From Sporomusa acidovorans (lineage in GTDB: Bacteria > Bacillota > Negativicutes > Sporomusales > Sporomusaceae), in the NCBI RefSeq assembly GCF_002257695.2, contig NZ_CP155571.1: DNA of 64,000 bases; one strand, 5' to 3'. The position numbers and the translations under genes are program-made. Shown here one piece after another: positions 33,159 to 41,935 of this stretch. The notes under the pieces were generated by a model, which had not been told where the DNA came from, did not search any database, and saw nothing but the letters and a program-made list of their open reading frames with translations. Within the stretch, counting starts at the first letter, position 1; the number at the start of each line of letters is the position of its first letter.

Positions 33159-34058
33159 TCATGACCGGATATTTACCAGCCTTTCCTGAAGTAGTTTAAT
33201 AAAAGCTTTCATGGCGTGGTTGACCCATCTGTCTTTATGATGAACTAAAAAGGCAGTAACCTCAATTTCAGGTCCCTTCCAGGGTAACAGTACCAATTCT
33301 CCTGACTCAAGTTCGTTGGCTACCGAAATTAATGGCAATAATGTAATCCCTGTATTTTGCATAATGAGTTGTTTGATTGCCTGTATTTGTCCAACTTCAA
33401 GGATGGTTTTCAGGTGTATATTTTCCCGCTGGAGTGTCTTTTCCAAAAGAATGCGATAATTGCTATCCGATTCAACCGAAACCAGCGTTTGATCATTTAA
33501 CATTTTGGGATCTAACTCATCGAGTTTGGCAAGCTCATGCGCGGGGGAAGTCACTAAAACAATTGATTCCGGCCAAAGAGCCGTGCTGATTAAGTCCGAA
33601 TCATTAATTGAAGGTTCCAGAAATAAGGCAAGATCCATTACTTTTTTGCGTAATAGAATACGAAAATCATTACTGGTGCCGTATTTGATCTTTAATTCCA
33701 CGTCCGGATAAAGTGAACTGTATTCTTTTAGTATCGGGGTCATTCGGAATACACACAATGATTCGGGCATGCCAATAATGAGCGGTCCACTGGGTATATT
33801 CGATTTATTCAGGGCGTTCTTGGCGTCATCTTCGAGTTTAATAATTTTCTCGGCATAGTCATAAAGACGCTGACCATCTTCCGTTAACGTAATTTGTTGG
33901 CCGAACCGTTCAAATAAGAGTGTGTTTAGCTCTTTTTCAAGCAACTGAATATGAGTGGTCACCGTGGATTGCGTATAGCCTGAGAATTGGGCGGCATGGG
34001 AAAAGTTTCCCAATTTTACAATATTAATAAAGGTCTTTAGTTGGCGAATTTCCACCAT
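33159..34058 (-). CDS. LysR-family transcriptional regulator
   Basis: The 299-residue regulator has an N-terminal winged helix-turn-helix (IRQLKTFINIVKLGNFSHAA, then STVTTHIQLLEKEL) and a periplasmic-binding-like effector domain. It is divergent from the 5-oxoprolinase/oxoacid oxidoreductase operon. By the usual arrangement for this family it should control that operon in response to a pathway compound, perhaps 5-oxoproline or glutamate (inference). A palindrome at 34224-34239 lies in the shared intergenic region. Confidence 0.88.
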   Translation of the reverse strand: MVEIRQLKTFINIVKLGNFSHAAQFSGYTQSTVTTHIQLLEKELNTLLFERFGQQITLTEDGQRLYDYAEKIIKLEDDAKNALNKSNIPSGPLIIGMPESLCVFRMTPILKEYSSLYPDVELKIKYGTSNDFRILLRKKVMDLALFLEPSINDSDLISTALWPESIVLVTSPAHELAKLDELDPKMLNDQTLVSVESDSNYRILLEKTLQRENIHLKTILEVGQIQAIKQLIMQNTGITLLPLISVANELESGELVLLPWKGPEIEVTAFLVHHKDRWVNHAMKAFIKLLQERLVNIRS

Positions 34059-34223
34059 AAATCACTCCTTCAATAAAATCGAATAGGAGTATTTAATCTT
34101 TCAATTTTACGACTACATCTATTAATGATATTATAAATGTCGAAAGATGTCTAGCGTGTTACAATGTTACAAGCACATCATAAAAAATGGAATGATCCCG
34201 AATATCGTTAAATTTCTGAATGT

Positions 34224-34239
34224 TATCAAAGTTTTGATA
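34224..34239. promoter_or_regulatory. Candidate LysR operator
   Basis: TATCAAAGTTTTGATA is a perfect 7-2-7 palindrome with the T-N11-A form of LysR boxes. It lies 38 bases before the pxpB-like start in the divergent promoter region. Confidence 0.55.
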
Positions 34240-34277
34240 GCGGCAGTTTGATACTCTGAATCACAAAGGAGTATTTT

Positions 34278-35018
34278 ATGGACGATTATATCAAAAATGT
34301 AAGAATACTGGTTGCAGGCGAACAAGGAATCGTAATTGACTTTGGTAATGAAATCACGACTGCAATTAACCGGCTCGTTCAGCAGTTGGTTGAAGTTTTA
34401 AACAGTTGGGCAGTGAGCGGAATCGTCGAAGTTGTGCCGACATACCGGTCGGTTATCATTTATTTCGATCCGTTGCAGATTGCTCGCGGTGAACTGACCC
34501 TGGGGATTCAACGCTTTTTAACCCAAATAGGCAATGGGGAAATGCAAGAGATTCCGCGCAGGGTAATCCAAGTTCCCGTATGTTATGGTGGCGTTTTTGG
34601 TCCGGACATTGATTATGTTGTTCGCCGGACAAAATTATCCATAGAAGAAGTCATTCGTATTCATACATCAAGAAAATATTTGGTCTACATGTTGGGATTT
34701 ACGCCGGGGTTTCCCTATTTGGGCGGCCTTGATGAGAGACTTGTGGTTCCCCGGCTGAAACAAGGCAGAAATAAAATTCCAACCGGCTCGGTAGGAATTG
34801 CCGGCCGACAGACCGGTTTTTACACAGTGGAAAGTTCCGGCGAATGGCGTTTAATCGGGCGTACACCCTTACGGGCATTTTATCCGGGCAACCCGAATCC
34901 CTTTTTGTTTGCCGCCGGCGACTACTTGCAATTTAAGCCCATATCTGTAGACGAATTTTTCGAAATCTTCAGCAAGGTTGAAGCGGGTTCTTATTCCCCG
35001 GAGATTACGGCTTTTTAA
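34278..35018 (+). CDS. 5-oxoprolinase subunit B-like protein (KipI/PxpB), copy 1
   Basis: The 246-residue protein has the family core VYMLGFTPGFPYLGGL and GSVGIAGRQTGFYTVESSGEW. PxpB works with PxpA and PxpC in ATP-dependent opening of 5-oxoproline to glutamate; the relative KipI inhibits a sporulation kinase. In this copy PAGSVG is PTGSVG and ESPGGW is ESSGEW, unlike copy 2 at 37955, and no PxpC gene adjoins it. A regulatory or altered role is therefore possible. AAAGGAG precedes the start, and it heads the operon divergent from the LysR gene. Confidence 0.8.
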   Translation: MDDYIKNVRILVAGEQGIVIDFGNEITTAINRLVQQLVEVLNSWAVSGIVEVVPTYRSVIIYFDPLQIARGELTLGIQRFLTQIGNGEMQEIPRRVIQVPVCYGGVFGPDIDYVVRRTKLSIEEVIRIHTSRKYLVYMLGFTPGFPYLGGLDERLVVPRLKQGRNKIPTGSVGIAGRQTGFYTVESSGEWRLIGRTPLRAFYPGNPNPFLFAAGDYLQFKPISVDEFFEIFSKVEAGSYSPEITAF

Positions 35019-35143
35019 AGAACGAAAAGGCCCTAGAGGAATATGGGTATAGTGTTCTTTATTTTCATGAACACATAATACATCATACAATATACAAATA
35101 TGCTAAATGGATAATTTGATTTTATATAGGGGGAGGTGAGGTA

Positions 35144-35329
35144 ATGAAGATAAAAACAATCGTTGCCCATTGTAAAGGATGTGGCATTTGTATAGAGTTT
35201 TGTCCTAAAAAAGTTCTTGAATTAAATGAAATGGGCAAAGTCAATGTCGCTCAAGAAGAGGAATGCGTAAGTTGCGGCCAATGTGAGCTGCGTTGTCCGG
35301 ACTATGCCATCTTTGTCAGAAAAGGGTAA
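35144..35329 (+). CDS. korD: 2x[4Fe-4S] ferredoxin subunit of 2-oxoacid:ferredoxin oxidoreductase (KorD/VorD)
   Basis: The 61-residue protein has two CxxCxxCxxxCP motifs (CKGCGICIEFCP and CVSCGQCELRCP), enough for two [4Fe-4S] clusters. It is the delta subunit carrying electrons from the TPP centre to ferredoxin. It directly precedes the alpha, beta and gamma genes in the order delta-alpha-beta-gamma typical of anaerobes. GGGGGAGGTGAGG precedes the start. Confidence 0.88.
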   Translation: MKIKTIVAHCKGCGICIEFCPKKVLELNEMGKVNVAQEEECVSCGQCELRCPDYAIFVRKG

Positions 35330-35348
35330 TTTAGGAGGTATCAATCCA

Positions 35349-36479
35349 ATGTCTAAAGCAGTATTAATGCAAGGCAACCAGGCTTGTGCCGAAGGGGCTA
35401 TTGTTGCGGGCGCACGGTTTTTCGCAGGCTATCCCATAACCCCTTCGACAGAGATCGCTGAAATGCTTGCCAAAAGACTTCCCCAGGTCGGTGGGACTTT
35501 TATTCAAATGGAAGACGAGATTGCCGGTATTGCCGCTGTAATCGGCAGTTCGATAGCCGGAACAAAATCACTGACAGCCACAAGTGGACCGGGTTTCTCA
35601 CTCAAACAGGAGCTTATCGGCTATGCTTCGATAGCGGAAGTACCTTGTGTGATTGTAAATGTGCAGCGTACCGGCCCAAGTACCGGTCAGCCGACCTCGC
35701 CTGCGCAGGGAGATGTTATGCAGGCTCGCTGGGGCTCGCATGGCGACAGGGGAGTAATTGCACTTAGTCCGTCGAGTGTTCCGGAAACTTTTACGCTTAC
35801 AATTGATGCTTTTAATCTGGCTGAAAAATACCGTACGCCTGTTGTTCTCTTATTGGATGAAGTAATTGGCCATATGCGCGAAAAATTTATCATGCCGGAC
35901 GTTAATCAACAAGTTATTTTTAATCGCAAGAAACCGACTCTGCCGCCCAGTGAGTTCTTACCATACAAACCGGATGAGGATGGTGTTCCGCCAATGCCGG
36001 CATATGGCGACGGCTATCGTTTTCATACAACCGGACTAGTTCATGATTACACCGGATTTCCCACCGGCAGCAATGCTGTTACTAACGAAGTCATTGACCG
36101 GCTTCACACCAAAATTACAAACCACCTTGACGATATTGTGAAATACGAGAATTTTAAACTGGACGGGGCGGAAATAGCGGTGGTTGCTTTTGGCGGGACT
36201 GCCCGCAGTGCGTATGCTGCCGTCGAAAATGCGCGGTCACAGGGGATTAAGGCCGGTTTATTCCGCCCGATTACGATTTGGCCTGCGCCGGAAAAACAAC
36301 TTTCAAGACTGGCGGCCAATGTCAGTACGATCATTGTGGCTGAAATGAATCATGGCCAATATGTAAGTGAGGTTCGCCGGATTGTAAACGGTGAAACAAA
36401 TGTAATTTCACTGGCGAAATGGAATAACGAACCGATTACGCCGGCGGAGATGCTTGCAGCTATTCAGGCAAGCCGCTAA
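35349..36479 (+). CDS. korA: 2-oxoacid:ferredoxin oxidoreductase, alpha subunit
   Basis: The protein is 376 residues from ATG 35349 (AGGAGG upstream; a start at 35283 would overlap the ferredoxin gene). GNQACAEGAIVAGARFFAGYPITPSTEIAE is typical of KorA/VorB, as are MEDEIAGIAAVIGSSIAG and the TSGPGFSL segment. With beta, gamma and delta it oxidises a 2-oxoacid to acyl-CoA, CO2 and reduced ferredoxin. In this operon 2-oxoglutarate to succinyl-CoA is the coherent reaction (inference); branched-chain 2-oxoacids cannot be excluded from sequence. Confidence 0.88.
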   Translation: MSKAVLMQGNQACAEGAIVAGARFFAGYPITPSTEIAEMLAKRLPQVGGTFIQMEDEIAGIAAVIGSSIAGTKSLTATSGPGFSLKQELIGYASIAEVPCVIVNVQRTGPSTGQPTSPAQGDVMQARWGSHGDRGVIALSPSSVPETFTLTIDAFNLAEKYRTPVVLLLDEVIGHMREKFIMPDVNQQVIFNRKKPTLPPSEFLPYKPDEDGVPPMPAYGDGYRFHTTGLVHDYTGFPTGSNAVTNEVIDRLHTKITNHLDDIVKYENFKLDGAEIAVVAFGGTARSAYAAVENARSQGIKAGLFRPITIWPAPEKQLSRLAANVSTIIVAEMNHGQYVSEVRRIVNGETNVISLAKWNNEPITPAEMLAAIQASR

Positions 36480-36491
36480 GGGGGGAGCAGT

Positions 36492-37310
36492 ATGGAAAAA
36501 TTATTAGCAAAATATTTTCGGCAAAATTTGCCGCATATCTGGTGTCCGGGGTGTGGAAACGGGATTGTTACGGCAAGTGTTGTCAGAGCAATTGATAAGT
36601 TACAGCTTGATCAGGATAAGACGGCAATTATATCCGGTATTGGTTGTTCGTCACGGGCGTCAGGTTATCTGAATTTTGATACTGTGCATACAGCCCATGG
36701 ACGGGCCATTCCGTTTGCTACCGGCATCAAGCTGACTAAGCCTGATCATAATGTAATCGTACTTACCGGAGACGGCGATGCCACCGCGATTGGCGGCAAT
36801 CATTTTATTCATGCCGCACGCCGCAATATTAACCTTACGGTTGTTGTTTATAATAACAGCATTTACGGGATGACAGGCGGCCAGTATTCGCCGTTGACAC
36901 CGCATATGAGCATGGCAACTACGGCTCCTTATGGCAATGTTGACCGGCCGTTTGATTTATTTGAACTTGCCAAAGGGGCTGGCGCCACTTTTATTGCCAG
37001 GGCAACAACGTATCATGCCAACCTGCTTGCCAACCTTATCGCCCAGGCCATCAGTCATAAGGGCTTTGCTCTTGTGGAAGCCATTTCTGCATGCCCGATC
37101 TCTTTTGGACGCCAGAACAAAATGGGCGGCCCGGCTAATATGATGAAATGGCAGCGGGATCATGCTTTTATGATAGAAGCTAAAGCTAAAATGGATCCAA
37201 CCCAGCTTGAGGGGAAATTCCCTATTGGCGTATTATATCAGGGCGAAGGTCCGGAATATGTGACTGAGTACCAGAAGGTAATTCAGCGGGCGATGGGGAG
37301 TGAAAAATAA
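36492..37310 (+). CDS. korB: 2-oxoacid:ferredoxin oxidoreductase, beta (TPP-binding) subunit
   Basis: The 272-residue subunit has HIWCPGCGNGIVTAS near the start, a cysteine pair near a cluster or TPP site. GDGDATAIGGNHFIHAARRN follows, then NNSIYGMTGGQ, the TPP-Mg motif GDGD...NN. It is the catalytic partner of the alpha subunit. The spacing of 12 bases to alpha and zero bases to gamma indicates one operon. Confidence 0.9.
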   Translation: MEKLLAKYFRQNLPHIWCPGCGNGIVTASVVRAIDKLQLDQDKTAIISGIGCSSRASGYLNFDTVHTAHGRAIPFATGIKLTKPDHNVIVLTGDGDATAIGGNHFIHAARRNINLTVVVYNNSIYGMTGGQYSPLTPHMSMATTAPYGNVDRPFDLFELAKGAGATFIARATTYHANLLANLIAQAISHKGFALVEAISACPISFGRQNKMGGPANMMKWQRDHAFMIEAKAKMDPTQLEGKFPIGVLYQGEGPEYVTEYQKVIQRAMGSEK

Positions 37311-37835
37311 ATGAGAGAATTTCGATTAAGCGGCTCCGGCGGACAGGGGCTGATTCTGGCCGGCATTATTTTGGCAGAAGCTGCTATCGGTGACGGTAAG
37401 GAAGCGGTTCAGTCACAGTCTTACGGCCCGGAAGCGCGTGGCGGCTCCAGCAAATCGGAAGTAATTATCAGTGATTCGGCAATTTATTATCCCAAAGTGG
37501 AGAACCCGGATTTTCTGCTGGCAATGACGCAAGAAGCACTTGATAAATATAGCGGTGACCTTAAAGCGGATGGCGTTCTCGTAGTGGACAGCACCTTTGT
37601 TAAGGAAGTGCCTGAGCGCTTCCAAAAGGTGCATGCAGTACCTATTACGCGGCTGGCCAAGGAACAACTGGGACGAGATTTATTTGCCAATATTATTGCG
37701 TTGGGAATAGTTGCCAAGATTACCAAGGCCGTAAGTCTTGCCGCCTTGGAACAAGCTGTGCTGGCACGCGTTCCCAAAGGAACGGAACAAAAAAACAAAC
37801 AGGCATTGGAACTGGGAATTGCTTCGATAAAATAA
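37311..37835 (+). CDS. korC: 2-oxoacid:ferredoxin oxidoreductase, gamma subunit
   Basis: The 174-residue subunit has SGSGGQGLILAGIILAEAA and QSQSYGPEARGGSSKSEVI, the signature of gamma subunits that contact CoA and alpha. It begins directly after the beta stop codon, so translation is coupled. A hairpin follows, separating the oxidoreductase genes from the second pxpB. Confidence 0.9.
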   Translation: MREFRLSGSGGQGLILAGIILAEAAIGDGKEAVQSQSYGPEARGGSSKSEVIISDSAIYYPKVENPDFLLAMTQEALDKYSGDLKADGVLVVDSTFVKEVPERFQKVHAVPITRLAKEQLGRDLFANIIALGIVAKITKAVSLAALEQAVLARVPKGTEQKNKQALELGIASIK

Positions 37836-37841
37836 AATGAA

Positions 37842-37873
37842 AAACGCACAAGGTAGGAAATCCTTGTGCGTTT
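37842..37873 (+). terminator. Hairpin after korC
   Basis: A 12-bp perfect stem (37842-37853 with 37862-37873) is preceded by As with only a weak T-tract. It may partly terminate or protect the upstream message. Confidence 0.5.
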
Positions 37874-37954
37874 CCTGACATAGTCCAGTTGTATAGATAA
37901 GCTTGGCGTGCGATACAAAAACTTAGATACTTATAAACGGAAGCTGGTGAAGAA

Positions 37955-38692
37955 ATGAATGGTGTGGAGTTGTTCTATGCGGGCGAGCAGGGGCTGGTCG
38001 TAGAGTTTGGCAAGGGTATTGATAAAACGGTCAATCGTAAGGTTCATAATTTGACAAAAAAATTAAGTAACAGAGCCAATAAGGCAATTCTGGAAATTGT
38101 GCCAACCTACCGGTCATTGCTTGTTTATTTTGACCCAATTATTATGAAGCGAAAAGATTTGATTGCGCAGGTTGAAACTTTGCTGATGTCTGAAAATTGC
38201 GAATTACCGTCAGCGGAGAAAGCGGAAAAGGCCAAGATTGTCCACATTCCTGTTTGCTACCAGGAAAAGTTTGCTCCTGACTTGGAATTTGTAGCCGAGT
38301 ATAACGGGATTTCTGCGGAAGAGGTTGTTCGTATTCATACGTCTACTCCTTATTTGGTTTATATGCTTGGGTTTACACCTGGCTTTCCCTATCTTGGCGG
38401 TATGTCACCCCAGATAGCGACGCCGCGTCTGGAAAAACCCAGAGTAAAGATTCCGGCCGGATCTGTTGGTATCGCCGGCAGTCAAACCGGTTTTTATCCT
38501 ATTGAAAGCCCGGGAGGCTGGCGGTTAATTGGCCGTACCCCCGTAAAAGCCTTTGACCCGGCTGCGGCCAATCCATTTCTGTTTGCTGCCGGTGATTATT
38601 TGCAGTTTGAGCCAATTTCACTAAAAGAATATACCGATATTCGCCAGCAGGTGGATGCAGGCCAGTATCTTCCTGAAATTTCAGAATTATAG
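37955..38692 (+). CDS. pxpB: 5-oxoprolinase subunit B (PxpB/KipI), copy 2
   Basis: The 245-residue protein has the intact family core VYMLGFTPGFPYLGGM, then PAGSVGIAGSQTGFYPIE and SPGGWRLIGRTP. It lies directly upstream of pxpC and in the same run as pxpA, so this is the copy expected to form the PxpABC 5-oxoprolinase. That complex converts 5-oxo-L-proline plus ATP to glutamate in the cytosol. It resembles copy 1 at 34278 throughout, indicating a duplication. Confidence 0.88.
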   Translation: MNGVELFYAGEQGLVVEFGKGIDKTVNRKVHNLTKKLSNRANKAILEIVPTYRSLLVYFDPIIMKRKDLIAQVETLLMSENCELPSAEKAEKAKIVHIPVCYQEKFAPDLEFVAEYNGISAEEVVRIHTSTPYLVYMLGFTPGFPYLGGMSPQIATPRLEKPRVKIPAGSVGIAGSQTGFYPIESPGGWRLIGRTPVKAFDPAAANPFLFAAGDYLQFEPISLKEYTDIRQQVDAGQYLPEISEL

Positions 38693-38705
38693 AGGGGGTG
38701 AGAAG

Positions 38706-39731
38706 ATGTTTACAACAACAAATCCGGGATTTTTTACAACCATTCAGGATGGCGGCCGTTGGGGCTATCAAGCATACGGTATGCCGGTGGCGGGAGCCAT
38801 GGATCGCTATGCATACCGGGTTGCCAATCTTTTAGTTGGCAATAACACAAATGCTGCTGCTATTGAAATGACGATACTTGGCGCTTCCTTCAAATTTGAC
38901 GAGAGTCAGCTGGTTGCTCTATGCGGCGCCGATATGCAGGCCAAACTGGATGGTGTAAGTGTAAAAAATTGGTCTGCCTTTGTTGTACAAAAAGGCAGCG
39001 AACTTAAGCTGGAATATGCTGTGACAGGCTGCAGAGCCTATCTGGCTGTTCGCGGCGGCATTGACGTACCCAGTGTGCTGGGGAGCCGCTCAACCTATAC
39101 GCGTGCCAAGGTTGGCGGCTTGGAAGGACGGGCTCTTAGTCAGGGCGATGTGCTGAATGTCGGCAAGGAAACAGAAACCGAAGCTCAGGCGGGAAGCCTG
39201 GAGGCTCACTATATTCCCCAGTATGAACAAAGTTTGACATTACGCATTCTTCTGGGGCCGCAGGATGATATGTTTACGGCGGAAGCAGTAGCGACTCTGC
39301 TAAAGAACGGGTATGTCATTACGGATGAGGCGGACCGTATGGGGTACCGGCTGGTAGGTCCGAAGATTACCCATAAGGATAAAGCCGATATTGTATCGGA
39401 CGCATTGCCTTTTGGCGCGATTCAAGTACCGGCGCATGGGATGCCGATTATCATGATGGCCGACCGGCAAACCACCGGCGGCTACGCTAAAATCGGCACA
39501 GTGATCGGGCCGGATTTATCTAAACTTGCACAAGCCAAGCCGGGTGACGAAGTCTGCTTCAGGCTATGCTCGGAAGAGGAAGCAATACAGGCTTTACAAG
39601 CAGAGCAGCAAGCGTATGCTGATATTGCCCAAAGTATTCAGCCGGGCAAGCGGGTTTCTGAAACGGTCCGTCAGTTTACCATTACCATCGGCAATCAGGG
39701 GTATACCGTCCAAGTGGAAGAGTGCGATTAA
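38706..39731 (+). CDS. pxpC: 5-oxoprolinase subunit C (PxpC/KipA)
   Basis: The 341-residue biotin-dependent-carboxylase-like (AHS2) domain protein contains GFFTTIQDGGRWGYQAYGMPVAGAMD, AYLAVRGGIDVP, LGSRSTYTRAKVGG and TTGGYAKIGTV. All are diagnostic of PxpC. ATG 38706 has GAGGGGG upstream; a start at 38655 lies inside pxpB. It partners with PxpB for the ATP-dependent phosphorylation half of the reaction. Confidence 0.9.
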   Translation: MFTTTNPGFFTTIQDGGRWGYQAYGMPVAGAMDRYAYRVANLLVGNNTNAAAIEMTILGASFKFDESQLVALCGADMQAKLDGVSVKNWSAFVVQKGSELKLEYAVTGCRAYLAVRGGIDVPSVLGSRSTYTRAKVGGLEGRALSQGDVLNVGKETETEAQAGSLEAHYIPQYEQSLTLRILLGPQDDMFTAEAVATLLKNGYVITDEADRMGYRLVGPKITHKDKADIVSDALPFGAIQVPAHGMPIIMMADRQTTGGYAKIGTVIGPDLSKLAQAKPGDEVCFRLCSEEEAIQALQAEQQAYADIAQSIQPGKRVSETVRQFTITIGNQGYTVQVEECD

Positions 39732-39785
39732 GGCTCGCACTTGAACGAGATAGGATTGTGTAATAAAGGAGAGGAGCTGTAAGAC

Positions 39786-40577
39786 ATGGAGAGTTTAGGC
39801 TGTATGAATTCCCAGGATGTGAGGAGCTTGATCCGGAAAAAGCAGTTAGTAAAACCAACCGCCGGTATAGCGCAAGGTTATACGCAGGCTAATTTAGCTA
39901 TTCTGCCCAGGGAATTGGCCTATGATTTCTTATTGTTTGCTCAACGTAATCCCAAGCCTTGTCCGATACTTGACGTAACTGAGGTGGGGTCGCCGAAACC
40001 CAGGCTGATCGCACCGGGAGCAGACTTACGTTACGATATACCCAAGTACCGGGTATATAAACAAGGTGTGCTATGCGATGAAGTGCTTGATTTAGAGAAG
40101 TATTGGAGCAACGATTTAGTGGCCTTTTTGCTGGGATGCAGCTTTACTTTTGAAACACCTATGCTGAAAAATGGCATACCTGTGCGGCATATTGAAGAGA
40201 ACTGCAATGTTCCCATGTATATTACGAATATGGAATGTAAACCGGCGGGGATTTTTTCCGGCCCTATGGTTGTCAGTATGCGCCCGATTCCTGCAGAATT
40301 AGTCGTACGTGCTGTTCAGGTAACATCACGTTTCCCCGCGGTTCATGGTGCCCCCGTCCATATTGGGTCTCCGGAAAGAATCGGCATTAAAGATATTAAT
40401 AAACCGGATTTCGGCGATGCAGTTACGATCAAGCAAGGGGAAGTGCCGGTGTTTTGGGCTTGCGGCGTTACTCCCCAGGCAGTGGCAATGCGGGTAAAAC
40501 CTGATTTGATGATTACTCACGCTCCGGGATATATGTTCATCTGCGACATTCGCGATGAAGACCTGTCGGTGTTTTAA
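39786..40577 (+). CDS. YcsI/D-glutamate-cyclase-family protein (DUF1445 hydro-lyase)
   Basis: The 263-residue protein has FLLGCSFTFETPM and RHIEENCNVPMYITN, then FSGPMVVSMRPI, HGAPVHIG and FWACGVTPQAV, the pattern of the YcsI family. The family is annotated as putative hydro-lyase, and related proteins act as D-glutamate cyclases giving 5-oxo-D-proline. As in Bacillus subtilis, where ycsI lies with ycsF, ycsG and kipIA, it belongs to the oxoproline locus. The precise reaction here is not proven. Confidence 0.82.
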   Translation: MESLGCMNSQDVRSLIRKKQLVKPTAGIAQGYTQANLAILPRELAYDFLLFAQRNPKPCPILDVTEVGSPKPRLIAPGADLRYDIPKYRVYKQGVLCDEVLDLEKYWSNDLVAFLLGCSFTFETPMLKNGIPVRHIEENCNVPMYITNMECKPAGIFSGPMVVSMRPIPAELVVRAVQVTSRFPAVHGAPVHIGSPERIGIKDINKPDFGDAVTIKQGEVPVFWACGVTPQAVAMRVKPDLMITHAPGYMFICDIRDEDLSVF

Positions 40578-40619
40578 AACAAACGAATCAGTCCTGAAAA
40601 AGAGTAGGAGGTTGTTAGC

Positions 40620-41381
40620 ATGAATATCGACTTGAATTGTGATATGGGAGAAAGTTTTGGAATTTATACTCTTGGCCATGATGAGACAGCCATGCCTTAT
40701 GTAACTTCAATTAATGTTGCGTGTGGTTTTCACGCATCAGATCCCAATAATATTGTTAAGACAATAAAAAAGGCAAAAAAGTATAACCTGGCGATTGGGG
40801 CGCACCCTTCTTTTCCTGATTTGGTAGGGTTCGGCAGACGGGCTATGGCGGCATCGCATGAGGAGATTTACGCGGATGTCGTTTATCAGATTGGCGCCTT
40901 AATGGGTATTTGTAAAACCGAAGGCCTTACCCTGCAGCATGTTAAACCCCATGGGGCTCTTTATAATATGGCGGAAAAGGATAGTAAGGTAGCGGCTGCC
41001 ATTGCCAAAGCCATAAAAAGCATTGATCCCAATCTTTACATGGTTTGTTCCTGCGGTTCGATGATGGTGCAAGGGGCTCAAGCTGTGGGGGTTAACTATG
41101 TGGAAGAGGCATTTGCGGATAGAGCTTACACGAAAGACGGCACACTGGTACCAAGGCGGGAGCCGGGAGCGGTTATTCAGGATCCTCAGGCGGTGGCCGA
41201 CAGGGTACTCGCCATAATTAAGAACGGAAAAGTACAATCGATCGATGGATTTGACGTGGCGTTAAAACCACAAACCATATGCGTGCATGGCGACACGCCG
41301 GGAGCTGTTGATATGATCAAGGCAATTAGAACAAGACTAGTTCAGGACGGAATTGCAGTTAGACCATTCAGCGTTAAATAA
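40620..41381 (+). CDS. pxpA: 5-oxoprolinase subunit A (PxpA, LamB/YcsF family)
   Basis: The 253-residue protein starts MNIDLNCDMGESFGIYTLG and contains SINVACGFHASDPN, IGAHPSFPDL and VKPHGALYNM, all typical of PxpA. PxpA carries out the ring opening of the activated 5-oxoproline. TAGGAGG precedes the start. All three Pxp subunits are therefore present in this run of genes. Confidence 0.92.
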   Translation: MNIDLNCDMGESFGIYTLGHDETAMPYVTSINVACGFHASDPNNIVKTIKKAKKYNLAIGAHPSFPDLVGFGRRAMAASHEEIYADVVYQIGALMGICKTEGLTLQHVKPHGALYNMAEKDSKVAAAIAKAIKSIDPNLYMVCSCGSMMVQGAQAVGVNYVEEAFADRAYTKDGTLVPRREPGAVIQDPQAVADRVLAIIKNGKVQSIDGFDVALKPQTICVHGDTPGAVDMIKAIRTRLVQDGIAVRPFSVK

Positions 41382-41388
41382 TGTGCCC

Positions 41389-41441
41389 GGTCATGGTGTA
41401 ATCGATCCATGCGGCCGCTTGGGATTGATTGCATCATGACC
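41389..41441 (+). promoter_or_regulatory. Large imperfect hairpin between pxpA and the ASCH-like gene
   Basis: About 20 bases (41389-41408) pair with 41422-41441 at 17 of 20 positions, and the loop holds GCGGCCGC. There is no T-tract, so an RNA-processing or binding site is more likely than a terminator. Confidence 0.4.
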
Positions 41442-41495
41442 TTATAGCAAGAAGCGTAAGTTTGACAGGAAGGGACAAGCATTGAGGTGCGATGA

Positions 41496-41858
41496 ATGCA
41501 GGCGATAAATTTTTCTTTACCCGAGTCCTATAGTATTTTGCAAGCGCAAAGCTCAGGCTGCACCATCCGTTATGGCGTTAAAACAGACTGCTATCAAGAG
41601 GGACAAGTCGTAGATATTACTGTCGGTGACACTTATATGAAAAAGGTAAAAGTTTACACTGCCTATATTGATAAAGTATTGGTAAAGCCAATTGCTTTGC
41701 TGACAGGCCGGGAGATAAAAGGGGAAAACCAAAAACTAAATACCGTTGATGAGTTTCTGGTCTGGTATGGCCGTGTCTTAAAAAAAGCAGTGAGTGGTTC
41801 AGATCTTGTTACGGTCATTTATTTTTCTGAGATAACGGGTTGCTATGGTGAAGTTTAG
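41496..41858 (+). CDS. Small ASCH/PUA-like protein, unknown function
   Basis: A 120-residue protein of mixed beta character contains GQVVDITVGDTYMKKVKVY, LLTGREIKGEN and TVDEFLVWYG. The order of strands and the 'x-G-x-L-T' to acidic-helix pattern loosely recall ASCH/PUA-fold RNA- or ligand-binding proteins. GAGGTG precedes the start. Its position between pxpA and the mutase gene suggests an accessory or regulatory role, but no function can be assigned. Confidence 0.5.
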   Translation: MQAINFSLPESYSILQAQSSGCTIRYGVKTDCYQEGQVVDITVGDTYMKKVKVYTAYIDKVLVKPIALLTGREIKGENQKLNTVDEFLVWYGRVLKKAVSGSDLVTVIYFSEITGCYGEV

Positions 41859-41935
41859 GCAAACTGCCGGCATAAATTATTTTTATCTTCGCGTCAAAAG
41901 TAACAACAGATTAGTAAGTTAAAGGAGAACGAAAA

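Noticed and set aside
41401..41441. GCGGCCGC in the hairpin loop as an attachment site
   Set aside because: A single restriction-like palindrome without repeats or an integrase is not evidence of an attachment site.
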